From the NCBI RefSeq assembly GCF_003206135.1, contig NZ_PZJT01000002.1, positions 46,480-110,479 on the forward strand: a stretch of 64,000 nt of DNA, written 5' to 3'. The DNA is from Salinicola salarius (GTDB taxonomy: Bacteria > Pseudomonadota > Gammaproteobacteria > Pseudomonadales > Halomonadaceae). The position numbers and the translations under genes are program-made. The notes beneath the pieces are model-generated. The model saw only the letters and a program-made list of their open reading frames with translations. It searched no databases and was not told the DNA's origin. This document shows positions 30,773-40,785 of the stretch, in pieces; the first letter of the stretch is position 1, and each line of letters begins with the position of its first letter.

Positions 30773-31645
30773 ATGGATGGTGATCTGGCGCTACGTTTGA
30801 GCCGCCTGCTGGACCGTGTCGAGGGGTGGTTGCCGGAGCAGTCGCCAGCGGTCGACTGGAGTCGCGATATCGCAGCGCTATGGCAGTCTCACCCGCTCGG
30901 TGGGCAACTGGTGGCGGTATCGCCCCGCGACGGGGTTCGGCTCGATGATCTGATCGGCGTCGAGCGTCAGAAACGTGCCCTGCTCGACAACACCCGCGCC
31001 TTCCTCAAGGGCTATCCTGCCAACCACGCCTTGCTGTGGGGCGCGCGCGGCAGCGGCAAGTCCTCGATGGTTCGTGCCTTGCTCAACACGCTGGCCGGTG
31101 AAGGGCTGCGCTTGATTCAGGTCGATCGTCACGACCTGGTGGCGTTGCCGATCCTGGTGCAGCGCCTGCGCGACCGGCCAGAGCGCTTTGTCGTCTATTG
31201 CGACGATCTCTCTTTCGAAGGCAGCGACGATGCCTACAAGGCATTGAAGAGCGTGCTCGATGGCACGCTGACCGGGCCGCCGGAAAACGTGCTGCTGTAC
31301 GCGACCTCCAACCGCCGGCACCTGCTGCCGGAATCCATGGCCGACAACCAGGAAACCCACCTGGTCGATGGCGAACTCCATCATGGCGATGCCGTGGAAG
31401 AGAAGATCTCGCTGTCGGATCGCTTCGGCCTGTGGCTCGCCTTTCATCCGTTCAGTCAGCAGGCCTATCTCGAGACCTGCCGGCACTGGGTCGCTCATCT
31501 GGCCGGCGAGGGCGCGTGGAGCGAGGAGGCCCGCGCCGAAGCCGTTCGCTACGCCACCCTGCGCGGCGTGCGCAGCGGCCGAGCGGCGTGGCAATTCGCC
31601 TGTCAGTGGGTCGGTTCGCAGTCTATTCGGCTAACCACGGAATAG
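30773..31645 (+). CDS. DUF815 family AAA-like ATPase
   Basis: The 290-residue protein carries Walker A GARGSGKSS (about 85-93), FVVYCDDLSFE as Walker B, and a sensor-like LLYATSNRRHLLPESM. The N-terminal DLIGVERQKRALLDNT and the whole layout match DUF815 (YraI-like) single ATPase proteins, cytosolic and of unknown biological role. It precedes a signalling cluster by 71 bp but has its own ribosome site (GAGAGTGGAAG); functional linkage is not implied. Confidence 0.88.
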   Translation: MDGDLALRLSRLLDRVEGWLPEQSPAVDWSRDIAALWQSHPLGGQLVAVSPRDGVRLDDLIGVERQKRALLDNTRAFLKGYPANHALLWGARGSGKSSMVRALLNTLAGEGLRLIQVDRHDLVALPILVQRLRDRPERFVVYCDDLSFEGSDDAYKALKSVLDGTLTGPPENVLLYATSNRRHLLPESMADNQETHLVDGELHHGDAVEEKISLSDRFGLWLAFHPFSQQAYLETCRHWVAHLAGEGAWSEEARAEAVRYATLRGVRSGRAAWQFACQWVGSQSIRLTTE

Positions 31646-31716
31646 TCGAATGGGTTACCTTCATGAAAAAGCATGAGTTCCTCGACCCATGCCGACTTTC
31701 ATGAGGGGAGGAAGCA

Positions 31717-34700
31717 GTGAAACTCTCGCGCTTGCCGATATTGCTGATTCTGTTGGGCAGTGCCCTGTTGACGCTGTTCTTTGGCTGGATGCTGTTCCAG
31801 GCGCTGCACAACGATCGTGTCGCGTTCGAGCGGGATCTCGAATTTCAGTCTCAGGAACAGGGCATTACAGTCAGTGCGGCGCGCGGCGGGCTGGAGCAGC
31901 GTGTAGAGATGCTGGTTTCGACTCTCGCCGCCAGCCCGGCGATTCGTTCCAGGCTGGCAAGAGTCGCCGAGGCCGATTCTGAAGAAGAGCTCGAGCCACT
32001 GCGGCGTCGTCTAAGTGAGGATATCAAGCCCTACTGGCAGGCGCTCGAAGCGGGAAGCGCCCTGGAGCTGAAAGTCTTCTCGATGACCGGTGACGAGCTT
32101 CAGCTGCTGCTGAGCATGGCGCCGTCGAACGTGCCGGGAGCGGGGCAGGATGACAGCGGCTACCTGCGGCAACAGAGCCTGACTCTTCAGTGGCCTACTG
32201 TGGGCATCGAATACAATGGCGAGCGGGCGACCACCGTGGGCGTCTCTCCCGTACTGGCGCCGGTCGCCGACGGCGCGATGCCTCGCGTGGTCGGCCTGCT
32301 TGAGCTGGAGTTCGGGGTCGTGCCCAATGTCGACGGGCTGGCGCAGCAACTAAACAGCGACGTTGCCATTCTCTTTCGCGGCGCGGATGAGGACCCAGGC
32401 TGGTGGGTGAACCAGAGTTCCCAGGCGCTGCTCGAGGGCTGGCTGCAGCAGCGGCGGTTGCCAGTGATGGAAGGCGATCATACGCTGCTGGAAGGCGGCA
32501 ACGGCCGGCATTACCTGCTGACGCTGCTACCTTTGAGTCAGACGGGGCGCGAGAGCGAAGCTCCGGTAGCAGCCGTCGCGATCTGGAAAGATGTCACCAC
32601 TCAGCTTGAACATCGCCGTGACCTGATCGCCAATACCTGGATGCGCTGGGGCGTGGCGTGGCTGATTGCCGAGTCCTGCCTGGTGTTGTTGCTGTGGGGA
32701 ACGCGGCGCGCCACGCGGGACACGATGCTGCGACATCAGCAGCGCCTGGAGAGCCAGAAGAAGACCCTGGAGTCGCTGAATCAGCGGCTCGAGGCTCAGA
32801 AGGAGACGCTGGAAACGCTCAACGACATCGCGGCGTTGCAGGAATCCTCCTTTCTCGATCTGGTGGAAAAGGCGCTGGAGGTCGCCGCCAAACACCTTTC
32901 CATGCCTTTTGCCATTGCCAACCGTATCGAAGGCAACGACTGCCTGCTCGAGGCCGCCTACGCCTCGGATCGGCGTTTCGTATCGGGACAACAATTGATA
33001 ACCGGCGAGACGTTCTGCGAGTTGACGATGGCCAAGGATGACATCCTGGCTATCGCCGATGCCGACGCCGAGGGGTTTGACGATCATCCAAGCCGCCGCT
33101 GTTACGCCCTGAAGAGCTATATTGGGACGCCCATCTGGGTGCATGGAAAGCGCTATGGTGCGCTGGCCTTCAGCAGCGACCAGGCACGTTCGCGGCCGTT
33201 CGATGAGGTCGACGAGGAGTTCGTGCGTTTGCTGGCCCGCTGGATCGGCGCCACCCTGATGCGCTGGCGTGAAGCGCAGTCGCGTGAAGAGCTCAGCCAG
33301 CGGTTACGCAAGATTGCGTCGCAGACGCCGGGAATGATTTATCAGTACCGGATCGACGCTGAAGGGCGGGCCTCGTTTCCCTATGCCAGCGATGCCATCA
33401 AGACATTTTACGAGATGACGCCCGAGCAGGCGGCCGAGGACTCGTTGGCGGCAATCGATATGATCCTCGAGGAAGATCGACCCAGAGTTCTCGAATCGAT
33501 CGCCAAGTCCAAGGAGGAACTCACCCCCTGGCATTGTGAATATCGCGTCCAGCATTCGGATGGTCGTATCACCTGGCTGGCCGGCCAGTCGATCCCCGAG
33601 CGCGAGGCGGATGGCGGCACCATATGGCATGGCTTCCTGCACGATATTTCCGAGCGCAAGCGTGACGAGCGGTTGAAGACAGAGTTTATCTCCACCGTCA
33701 GCCACGAGCTGCGCACGCCCTTGACCTCGATTTCCGGCGCGCTGGGTCTGATCCAGGGCGGAGCCCTCGGAACGCCGCCGGAAACCATGCGAGGCATGCT
33801 CGCCACGGCCCACAACAATGCGCAGCGTCTGATTCTGCTGATCAACGATCTGCTCGACATGGAGAAGCTGGTAGCGGGCAAGATGGCGTTCCAGATGCAG
33901 GAGCAGCCGCTGATGCCGCTGATCGATCAGGCCATCGAATCCAATCAGGCGTACGCCGCTCAGTTCCGCGCGCAGCTCGTGATCACCGAGCGGCTGGATG
34001 ACGCCGGGGTCAATGTCGACGCCATGCGTCTCCAGCAGGTGATGAGCAACCTGCTTTCCAACGCTGCCAAATTCTCTCCGCCGGATATGCAGGTCGAGGT
34101 CCGTGTCGAGTCAATCGCCGATCGCGTTCGCATCAGCGTGATCGACAGCGGGCCGGGAATACCCGAAGAGTTCCACGAGCGCATTTTCCAGAAATTTTCC
34201 CAGGCGGACGCCTCGAGCACGCGAAAGCAGGGCGGTACCGGGCTCGGGCTCGCGATTACCCGCGAACTCGTCGAGCGCATGCGTGGATCGATCAACTTCT
34301 TCTCGGAGCCCGGACACGGCGCCTGCTTCTTCGTCGAGCTGCCGTGTTTCGATCTGCCCCAAGAGGCCATGGATCAGGTATCGACCCCCGAGGTCGACGA
34401 AGTGGCCGAAGCCAGTTTCTCCGGTTCAAGGCTGCTGATCGTGGAAGACGACCCGGACACGGCGGCGCTGCTGGCCACGCTGGTGCGGCACTGGGGATAT
34501 CGGGCCGAGGTTGCGCATACCATGAACGATGCGATGAAATGGCTCGAGCGCCGTAGCTTCGACGCCATCACCCTCGACCTGATGCTGCCCGACGGTAACG
34601 GCTTGACGCTGCTGCGCCAGTTGCGGGAGCAGCCGCAGACCCGGGACATTCCCGTGCTGGTGGTATCGGCGACCGCGGAGGAGGGGCAACTGGAGATTGG

Positions 34701-35181
34701 CGGTCGGCTGGAAGCGGTGAACTGGCTGGTCAAGCCTTTCGATGAGCAGCGCCTGTCGAGCGTGCTTCGCAGTTCGCTGAGTCTGCGACCGCCACGCGAA
34801 CGCATCCTGCACATCGAAAGCGACCCCGAACTGTCCCATCGTGTCGCCGGGCAGGTCGCGTCGAGCATGACCCTGGATGTGGCCCGTTCACTGCAGGAAG
34901 CCCGCTATCTGCTCGACAGCAATGAGTACGGATTGATTTCGCTGGATCTGACGGCCTCGCGGGGCCCGGGTTGGGAGGTCATTCCGCTGTTGAGTCAATT
35001 GGTCCAGCAGCCGGCCGTCGTCATTCTGTCCGAAGAAGCGTTGGCGCCGACCTTGCTGGGGCGCGTGAAGACGGCGATTGCCAAGCCGGGGCTTTCGGCC
35101 GAGGCATTGAGGGAAGCGTTCGAGCGCCAGCTTCATGGCGCTGGAGCGTCGCCGGACGAGAATCAGGAGGAAGCTCGCTGA
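31717..35181 (+). CDS. Hybrid sensor histidine kinase with two receiver domains
   Basis: The 1154-residue protein has a periplasmic sensor (about 27-305) between TM1 (7-25) and TM2 (308-330), a coiled coil (335-370), a GAF domain (about 375-520), a PAS domain (about 530-650), HisKA with phospho-acceptor H663 in STVSHELRTPLTS, an HATPase domain (NLLSNAAKF, DSGPGIPEE, GTGLGLAI), then REC1 (D954 in TLDLMLPDG) and REC2 (D1077 in SLDLTASRG). It has no HPt; the diguanylate cyclase two genes on does. Start is GTG 31717 after GGGAGGAAG. The signal sensed is unknown. Confidence 0.93.
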   Translation: MKLSRLPILLILLGSALLTLFFGWMLFQALHNDRVAFERDLEFQSQEQGITVSAARGGLEQRVEMLVSTLAASPAIRSRLARVAEADSEEELEPLRRRLSEDIKPYWQALEAGSALELKVFSMTGDELQLLLSMAPSNVPGAGQDDSGYLRQQSLTLQWPTVGIEYNGERATTVGVSPVLAPVADGAMPRVVGLLELEFGVVPNVDGLAQQLNSDVAILFRGADEDPGWWVNQSSQALLEGWLQQRRLPVMEGDHTLLEGGNGRHYLLTLLPLSQTGRESEAPVAAVAIWKDVTTQLEHRRDLIANTWMRWGVAWLIAESCLVLLLWGTRRATRDTMLRHQQRLESQKKTLESLNQRLEAQKETLETLNDIAALQESSFLDLVEKALEVAAKHLSMPFAIANRIEGNDCLLEAAYASDRRFVSGQQLITGETFCELTMAKDDILAIADADAEGFDDHPSRRCYALKSYIGTPIWVHGKRYGALAFSSDQARSRPFDEVDEEFVRLLARWIGATLMRWREAQSREELSQRLRKIASQTPGMIYQYRIDAEGRASFPYASDAIKTFYEMTPEQAAEDSLAAIDMILEEDRPRVLESIAKSKEELTPWHCEYRVQHSDGRITWLAGQSIPEREADGGTIWHGFLHDISERKRDERLKTEFISTVSHELRTPLTSISGALGLIQGGALGTPPETMRGMLATAHNNAQRLILLINDLLDMEKLVAGKMAFQMQEQPLMPLIDQAIESNQAYAAQFRAQLVITERLDDAGVNVDAMRLQQVMSNLLSNAAKFSPPDMQVEVRVESIADRVRISVIDSGPGIPEEFHERIFQKFSQADASSTRKQGGTGLGLAITRELVERMRGSINFFSEPGHGACFFVELPCFDLPQEAMDQVSTPEVDEVAEASFSGSRLLIVEDDPDTAALLATLVRHWGYRAEVAHTMNDAMKWLERRSFDAITLDLMLPDGNGLTLLRQLREQPQTRDIPVLVVSATAEEGQLEIGGRLEAVNWLVKPFDEQRLSSVLRSSLSLRPPRERILHIESDPELSHRVAGQVASSMTLDVARSLQEARYLLDSNEYGLISLDLTASRGPGWEVIPLLSQLVQQPAVVILSEEALAPTLLGRVKTAIAKPGLSAEALREAFERQLHGAGASPDENQEEAR

Positions 35182-35182
35182 A

Positions 35183-35569
35183 ATGAAACCCCTACAACGT
35201 ATCCTGCACGTCGAGGACGATATCTCGATTCAGGAAGTGACCAAGCTGGCGCTAGAGGTCGTCGGCGGACTCGAAGTCACGAGCTGCGACGATGGTCAGA
35301 CGGCAATCGCCCGCGCCCACGAGTGGCAGCCGGATCTGGTTCTGCTCGATGTCATGATGCCGGGGATCGACGGACCCACGACCCTGGCAAAACTCCGCGA
35401 ACAGCCCTCCACGCAGTCGATCCCGGTAGTGTTCATGACTGCCAAGGTCCAGCCCAGCGAGATCGAGCACTATCTTTCCATCGGTGCGCTGGATGTCTTG
35501 ATCAAGCCCTTCGATCCGATGACGCTGGCGGAACAGTTGCGCAAGATCTGGGAGCATTCGCATGACTGA
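35183..35569 (+). CDS. Single-domain response regulator
   Basis: The 128-residue protein is one receiver domain without output. The acidic pair is in ILHVEDD, the phospho-acceptor is D56 in LLDVMMPG and the conserved Lys is in LIKPFDP. Single-domain regulators pass phosphate or bind partners allosterically. AGGAGG lies in the end of the kinase gene, one base separates the genes, and its stop overlaps the next start, so the three are one unit. Confidence 0.93.
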   Translation: MKPLQRILHVEDDISIQEVTKLALEVVGGLEVTSCDDGQTAIARAHEWQPDLVLLDVMMPGIDGPTTLAKLREQPSTQSIPVVFMTAKVQPSEIEHYLSIGALDVLIKPFDPMTLAEQLRKIWEHSHD

Positions 35570-37172
35570 TGTCGACGTCCAGGCACGGCTGGCGGCACTG
35601 CGCGAGCAATACGGCCGCCGGCTACGGGACGATCTGCAGACGATGATGGCGCAGACCCGGGAGCTGAGCGAACACCAGACTGCGGTCAAGGCCGACTCTC
35701 TCGAAACGCTGCGCCAGGGGCTGCATCGTATGGCGGGTTCCGCCGGTACCTTCGGCTATGCGGCTTTGAGCCAGGACGCTCGCGAGATGGAGGTATGGCT
35801 GCAGACGTTGATCGAGGGCAGTAGCCAGCCGACGCTCCAGATGTTGACGGCGCTCCACGACCGTGTGTCGAACAGCTACCGAAACCTGGAGCGCATGCAG
35901 ATAGCGGGTGTGACCGAGCCCGACGACAGCCATCCGCTGGCCAGCGGCGAGCGAGCGATACGGGTTGCCGTGCTGGCCGATGGCGATACCGGTGAGCTGA
36001 TTCGCTCGTTGAGCGGGTTCGGTTACGAGTGTCGCGATCTCGACGCTCGGGAGATCGGCGCCGATTGGCGGCCGGATATCGCTATCGTCGACACCGCCAA
36101 GGTGGAAGACGACGTCTGGAAGCCGGCCGTTGGAGCGATTCCCGAGGCGGCGTTGATCGTGCTGAGCGCCGCCGGCGACTTCGAGACACGCCTGGACGCC
36201 GTTCGCAATGGCGCGCAGGGATTCTTCATGCATCCGGTGGACGTGCCCTCGCTGGAGCACCGCTTGCGGTATTTGATCAACCTGCCCCAGCAGGATCCCT
36301 ATCGGGTCCTGATCGTCGACGACGACATCGAGCTGGCCGAGCATTTCCGGCTGACGCTGAAACAGGCCGGCATCGAGTCCCGGGTGATCAGCGATCCCCG
36401 CGATGTCTTGATCGGGCTGCGGGACATCGTGCCGGATCTGGTGCTGATCGATATCAACATGCCGGGCTGCTCCGGGCCGGAACTGGCTCGTATCATTCGC
36501 TTCGATGACGACTGGCTGAAGATCCCGCTCATCTACCTTTCGGCCGAGTCGAACGTCCATCGCCAGGCCCAGGCACTGGCCCAGGCGGGAGACGATTTCC
36601 TGGTCAAGCCCATTGGGGACATGGCGCTGGTTTCCGCGGTCACAGCGCGAGCACAGCGATCCCGCCAGCTCAGCATGGCGCTGGCTCGCGACGGGCTCAC
36701 CGGCCTGATCAAGCATCCGGCGATCAAGGAGTTGATCGAACTCGAGGTGGCGCGCAGCCAGAGGACGCAGGCGGGCGCCTGCGTCGTGATGATCGATATC
36801 GATCGCTTCAAATCGATCAATGATACCTATGGTCATGGCACCGGCGACTATGTCATTCGCCTGCTGGCCAATCTGCTGCGCCAGCGTCTGCGCCGGGTAG
36901 ACCATGTCGGACGCTACGGCGGCGAGGAGTTCGTTGCCGTGCTGCCATCCTGTCAATTGGAGAACGCGCGAGAGACTATCGAACGCATTCGAATCAGCTT
37001 TTCCCAGCTCGAATGCGTGGCGGCGGACGAGGTCTTTCACGCGACGTTCAGCGCTGGCGTTGCCAGCACCCGGGAGTGGCCGAACGCCGAGGCGCTGCTC
37101 GAGGCTGCCGACAAGGCGATGTACGAAGCCAAGCAGGCCGGACGCAATCAGACCCGGATAGCCACGCCTTGA
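35562..37172 (+). CDS. HPt-REC-GGDEF diguanylate cyclase
   Basis: The 536-residue protein starts with an HPt domain (H55 in GLHRMAGSAGTFG). A degenerate receiver-like module follows (about 128-245), then a true receiver (about 248-365; VLIVDDDIE, D in LIDINMPG, LVKPI), then a GGDEF domain with the GGEEF active site at 453-457 and an RRVD inhibition site at 444-447, five residues upstream. It makes c-di-GMP under phosphorelay control and product inhibition. It overlaps the preceding regulator gene by 8 nt. The HPt can complete the relay started by the hybrid kinase (inference). Confidence 0.92.
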   Translation: MTDVDVQARLAALREQYGRRLRDDLQTMMAQTRELSEHQTAVKADSLETLRQGLHRMAGSAGTFGYAALSQDAREMEVWLQTLIEGSSQPTLQMLTALHDRVSNSYRNLERMQIAGVTEPDDSHPLASGERAIRVAVLADGDTGELIRSLSGFGYECRDLDAREIGADWRPDIAIVDTAKVEDDVWKPAVGAIPEAALIVLSAAGDFETRLDAVRNGAQGFFMHPVDVPSLEHRLRYLINLPQQDPYRVLIVDDDIELAEHFRLTLKQAGIESRVISDPRDVLIGLRDIVPDLVLIDINMPGCSGPELARIIRFDDDWLKIPLIYLSAESNVHRQAQALAQAGDDFLVKPIGDMALVSAVTARAQRSRQLSMALARDGLTGLIKHPAIKELIELEVARSQRTQAGACVVMIDIDRFKSINDTYGHGTGDYVIRLLANLLRQRLRRVDHVGRYGGEEFVAVLPSCQLENARETIERIRISFSQLECVAADEVFHATFSAGVASTREWPNAEALLEAADKAMYEAKQAGRNQTRIATP

Positions 37173-37230
37173 CACCCTGCGCGGCTGGCCGCCGTGCGAC
37201 GGAATACGGTGCTCCCGCCGGGTACGTTCG

Positions 37231-38640
37231 TCAGCGCCCGCGGCGGCTCTTGCGCGCCTCGCGGGTCCGGCTCAGCTGCCGTCCACGCGCCTTTTCGCGA
37301 TCGCTGGCGCCGGCTTGATTGTCGTAGGGGTTGTTGCCGGAACGGAATTCGAAGCGAATCGGCGTGCCACGCACCTTCAATACCTTGCGGAAGGTATTGG
37401 TCAGATAGCGCCTGTAGGCTTCCGGCAGGGACGAGGTCTGGTTGCCATGAACGACGATGATCGGCGGGTTGCTGCCGCCCTGGTGCGCCATGCGCAGCTT
37501 GGGGCGACGGCCATGGATCATCGGCGGCTGATGCTCGCTGACCGCGTCCTGCAGGATCGAGGTCAGGCGGTTGGTCGACCAGTGGCTGTTGGCGCTGTCG
37601 AACGCCTTGTCGACCGACTTGTAGAGATCGCCCACGCCGGTGCCGTGCAGCGCCGAGATGAAGTGCAGCTCGGCGTAGTCGGCGAATCCCAGCCGGCGCT
37701 TGATGTCGGAGCGCATCTTGTCCCGCGCTTCGCTTTCCAGCCCGTCCCACTTGTTGACCGCCAGCACCAGCGCGCGGCCGCTGCTGAGGACGTAGTCCAG
37801 CAGGTGCAGATCCTGCTCCACCAGGCCGGTACGCGCATCCAGCACCATGATCGCGACATGGCACTCCTTGATCGCTTCCAGCGTCTTGATGATCGAGAAC
37901 TTCTCGGCGATCAGGCTGACGTTCTTGCGACGCCGGACACCAGCGGTATCGACCAGCACGTAGGGTTTGCCGCGGCGTTCGAAGGGGATCTCGATGGCGT
38001 CGCGGGTGGTGCCGGCCTCGTCGAACACGACCACGCGGTCCTCTCCCAGCATCCGGTTGACCAGTGTCGACTTGCCGACATTGGGGCGACCGATGACGCC
38101 GATATGAATGCCGGGATGATTGCCGGCGGGGCCGGCGTCCGGGTCACGCTCCGGGAAGGGCGCCAGCACTTCGTCGATCAGCGTGGTGACGTTACGTCCA
38201 TGCGCTGCGGCGATCGGGTGCGGGTCGCCCAGACCCAGCGCCCAGAAGTCGGCCATTGCGGTCTGCTCTTCGAGCCCGTCGGTCTTGTTGACTACCAGCC
38301 AGGTTTTCTTCTGGTTTACGCGCAGGTGGTTGGCGATCGCCTGATCGGCCGGCATCAAGCCCGCACGCCCGTCGACCATGAACAGCACGATATCCGCCTC
38401 GTCGATAGCGGTCAGGGACTGCTCCGCCATGGCCGCGTCGATGCCTTGTTCGTCACCGCTGATGCCGCCGGTATCGATGACGGTGTAGGTCTTGTCGCCG
38501 AGCTGGCCGCTGCCGTACTTGCGGTCGCGGGTCAGACCGGGGAAATCGGCCACCAGTGCATCGCGGGTGCGTGTCAGGCGGTTGAAAAGCGTCGACTTGC
38601 CGACGTTGGGTCGGCCAACCAGGGCGATAACGGGATTCAT
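37231..38640 (-). CDS. der: Ribosome biogenesis GTPase Der (EngA)
   Basis: The 469-residue protein has two GTPase domains in tandem, each with [10 protein letters not shown] (about 8-17 and about 185), VADFPGLT and DEAGTT switch regions and NKTD and NKWD guanine motifs. A KH-like C-terminal domain follows, ending in a basic tail. It is required for 50S subunit assembly. It is the last gene of the long minus-strand block, after bamB as in E. coli. ATG 38640 is used; an in-frame TTG four codons upstream is possible. Confidence 0.97.
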   Translation of the reverse strand: MNPVIALVGRPNVGKSTLFNRLTRTRDALVADFPGLTRDRKYGSGQLGDKTYTVIDTGGISGDEQGIDAAMAEQSLTAIDEADIVLFMVDGRAGLMPADQAIANHLRVNQKKTWLVVNKTDGLEEQTAMADFWALGLGDPHPIAAAHGRNVTTLIDEVLAPFPERDPDAGPAGNHPGIHIGVIGRPNVGKSTLVNRMLGEDRVVVFDEAGTTRDAIEIPFERRGKPYVLVDTAGVRRRKNVSLIAEKFSIIKTLEAIKECHVAIMVLDARTGLVEQDLHLLDYVLSSGRALVLAVNKWDGLESEARDKMRSDIKRRLGFADYAELHFISALHGTGVGDLYKSVDKAFDSANSHWSTNRLTSILQDAVSEHQPPMIHGRRPKLRMAHQGGSNPPIIVVHGNQTSSLPEAYRRYLTNTFRKVLKVRGTPIRFEFRSGNNPYDNQAGASDREKARGRQLSRTREARKSRRGR

Positions 38641-38782
38641 GGCGATTCGCAAAAGGGCGGTGACAAGGTGGACGATCGGAGGGAGGGGTCGGGTGACCCG
38701 GTACGATCGATGCTAATAGCCCGGCATTCTAGCATGCGAGAAGCGCGAAGTCCGAACCTCTCGATATCGCCTTCCATAACGC

Positions 38783-38810
38783 CATCGGCCCCGCCGAGGC
38801 GGGGCCGATG
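38783..38810. terminator. Hairpin between bamB and der
   Basis: A perfect 12-bp stem (CATCGGCCCCGC and its complement) with a 4-nt loop lies between the genes. No T-tract follows, so partial termination or mRNA protection is equally likely. Confidence 0.5.
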
Positions 38811-38829
38811 AGCTGTCACCCGATGGCGA

Positions 38830-39996
38830 TCAATTCCTGTCGGAAAGCGTCTCGAGGTCGTAGGCGACGAGGGTGCCGTCGTTGCTCAGCGCGTAGATGC
38901 GCTGATTGCCGGTCAACAGCGGCAGCGTCAGTCCATCGCCGCCGATCTCTACCCGTCCGTTCATTTCGCCGGTCGAGGCGTCGATGAGATGGATATAGCC
39001 TTCGTAGTCGCCCACCACGATGTTGCCGTCGACGAACGAGGGCGCGGTCAGCGAGCGGCCTTCGAGGGTGTCGGAATCCCACATCACCCGGCCGGTGTCG
39101 GCCTCGATCGCGATGACGTGGCTCGCTTCGTTGACCGTGAACAGATAGTTGCCGACCACCAGCGGGGTCAGGTAGCTGGACTCTTCATGCTCCCACAGCA
39201 CCTTGCCGGAAGTGGCTTCCAGCGCCAGCAGGCGGCCGTTGTAGCTGGTCACGAACAGGCGCCCATCCTGGGTCAGCACCGGCTGGCCGTCGAGATCGAC
39301 GAGCTGGTCGACTTCGGTACGGCCCTTGGGAACGGCGACGCGCATGTCCCACAGCGGCTGACCGCTACGGTTGTCCAGCGTCACCAGGCGGCCGTTGGCG
39401 AACCCGGCAAAGGAGACCGGCTCGATGACACGGGGCGCGCCGGTGCCGCGCAGGGTCAATGCCGGCTGGGAGCTGGAGTAGACCCACTGCTCGTTGCCAT
39501 TCAGGCGGTCGAGCGCGGTGACGGCGCCATCGACGCTCTGCACCACGACCAGTTCGCTGTTGACCTGGGGAGCGGCCAGCACTTCGCTGGAGACCCGTGA
39601 TTTCCAGTCGATGCTGCCGTCCCCGCGATCGATGGCCAGCACTTCGCCGTTGCGGGTGCCGATATAGAGACGGCTGCTGTCGGCGCCGATGCCGCTGGAG
39701 ATAGGCGTGCCCAGCTCGACCTCCCACTGGGTTTCGCCACTGTCGGTGTCGATGGCGTGCAGGTCACCGGTTTGGTCGACGGCGTAAAGGGTGCCGCTAT
39801 CGACGATGGGGGTGAGCGGATAGCGGGCGCGGCCCAGGCCTTCGCCGATTCCCTGGTCCCAGCGTTCGTCGAGGCTGACCTTGGGCGTGAAGTCCTGGAG
39901 TTCCTTGGGCGGATACTGCGGCTCGACGCTGCCGGCGCAGCCGGCCAGCAGTGTCGCGGTCAACCCCAGCGGCAGAAGTAGGTGAGTCAATTTCAT
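38830..39996 (-). CDS. bamB: Outer membrane protein assembly factor BamB
   Basis: The 388-residue lipoprotein (lipobox LLAGC) folds as an eight-bladed PQQ-like beta propeller; repeats such as GTLYAVDQTGDLHAID, SRLYIGTRNGEVLAID and NYLFTVNEASHVIAIE are visible. It binds BamA in the outer-membrane beta-barrel assembly machine. Its start overlaps the yfgM stop by one base. Length is close to E. coli BamB (392). Confidence 0.96.
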   Translation of the reverse strand: MKLTHLLLPLGLTATLLAGCAGSVEPQYPPKELQDFTPKVSLDERWDQGIGEGLGRARYPLTPIVDSGTLYAVDQTGDLHAIDTDSGETQWEVELGTPISSGIGADSSRLYIGTRNGEVLAIDRGDGSIDWKSRVSSEVLAAPQVNSELVVVQSVDGAVTALDRLNGNEQWVYSSSQPALTLRGTGAPRVIEPVSFAGFANGRLVTLDNRSGQPLWDMRVAVPKGRTEVDQLVDLDGQPVLTQDGRLFVTSYNGRLLALEATSGKVLWEHEESSYLTPLVVGNYLFTVNEASHVIAIEADTGRVMWDSDTLEGRSLTAPSFVDGNIVVGDYEGYIHLIDASTGEMNGRVEIGGDGLTLPLLTGNQRIYALSNDGTLVAYDLETLSDRN

Positions 39997-40652
39997 CAGG
40001 TGGCGTCCTCCGCACCGAGATCGTCTAGCTTGAGCTGCAGGCCGTAAAGGGTCTGGTCGGCATCCTGCGCCAGACTCTGCGCCTGCTGGTAGGCGTTACG
40101 CGCATCCTCGGGGCGTTCGAGCGCGACGTAGGCATCACCGAGCACATTCTGGCGCTGCGCTTCCAGTGCGCTCGGCACGCTCTCCTCGAGGGTCGTCAGG
40201 GCGGTTTTTGCATCGTCGCCGGCAATCTGCAGGCGTGCGAGATCGATGCGCGCCAGGCTCTGCATGTAGGGGCGGTCACTGTTGGCGACGACATCGTTCA
40301 GCGCCTGACGGGCGCGTTCGTTGTCTTCGGCATTGATCGCGATCTTGGCTTCCAGCAGGCCGGCCAGATCGGCGTAGAGCGTATCGCCGTGGTCGCTCTG
40401 CAGGCCGTCGGCCAGGTCGAACGCCTGGGTGCGGGCGTTGTCGTCGAGGGTGTCGCTGCTGGCGATCGCGATCAGCTGCTGGTAGGCATTGGAGGCCTCG
40501 GCGGATTGGCCTTCCTGGTAACGCTGCCACGCCTGCCAGCCGAACACGCCGGCCGCGGCGATGACGATGCCCACCAGCAGGGCGCTTCCGTTGGACTTCC
40601 ACCACTGTTTGATCGCGTCCAGCTGCTCTTCTTCGGTCCTAAGCTCCGCCAC
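39996..40652 (-). CDS. yfgM: YfgM-family SecYEG ancillary protein
   Basis: The 218-residue protein has a short cytoplasmic start (LRTEEEQLDAIKQWWKSNG), one membrane helix (about 22-40) and a periplasmic TPR-like helical domain. This is the Tpr_21/YfgM family; in E. coli it sits at the SecYEG translocon with PpiD and passes substrates to periplasmic chaperones. It is located between hisS and bamB as in E. coli. A heptanucleotide repeat array lies 25 bp upstream of its start. Confidence 0.93.
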   Translation of the reverse strand: MAELRTEEEQLDAIKQWWKSNGSALLVGIVIAAAGVFGWQAWQRYQEGQSAEASNAYQQLIAIASSDTLDDNARTQAFDLADGLQSDHGDTLYADLAGLLEAKIAINAEDNERARQALNDVVANSDRPYMQSLARIDLARLQIAGDDAKTALTTLEESVPSALEAQRQNVLGDAYVALERPEDARNAYQQAQSLAQDADQTLYGLQLKLDDLGAEDAT

Positions 40653-40676
40653 GGGCGGTCTCCTTACACTATTGAC

Positions 40677-40764
40677 TACGAGCTACGAGCTACGAGCTAC
40701 GAGCTACGAGCTACGAGCTACGAGCTACGAGCTACGAGCTACGAGCTACGAGCTACGAGCTACG
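40677..40764. repeat. Heptanucleotide tandem repeat, 12 perfect copies of TACGAGC
   Basis: Twelve uninterrupted copies plus a partial TACG fill most of the 133-bp hisS-yfgM gap. On the transcribed (minus) strand the unit reads GCTCGTA. Seven-base periodicity and perfect identity mark it as a likely variable-number locus. Confidence 0.97.
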
Positions 40765-40785
40765 GTTAGCGCCGGCGTCGGGGCG

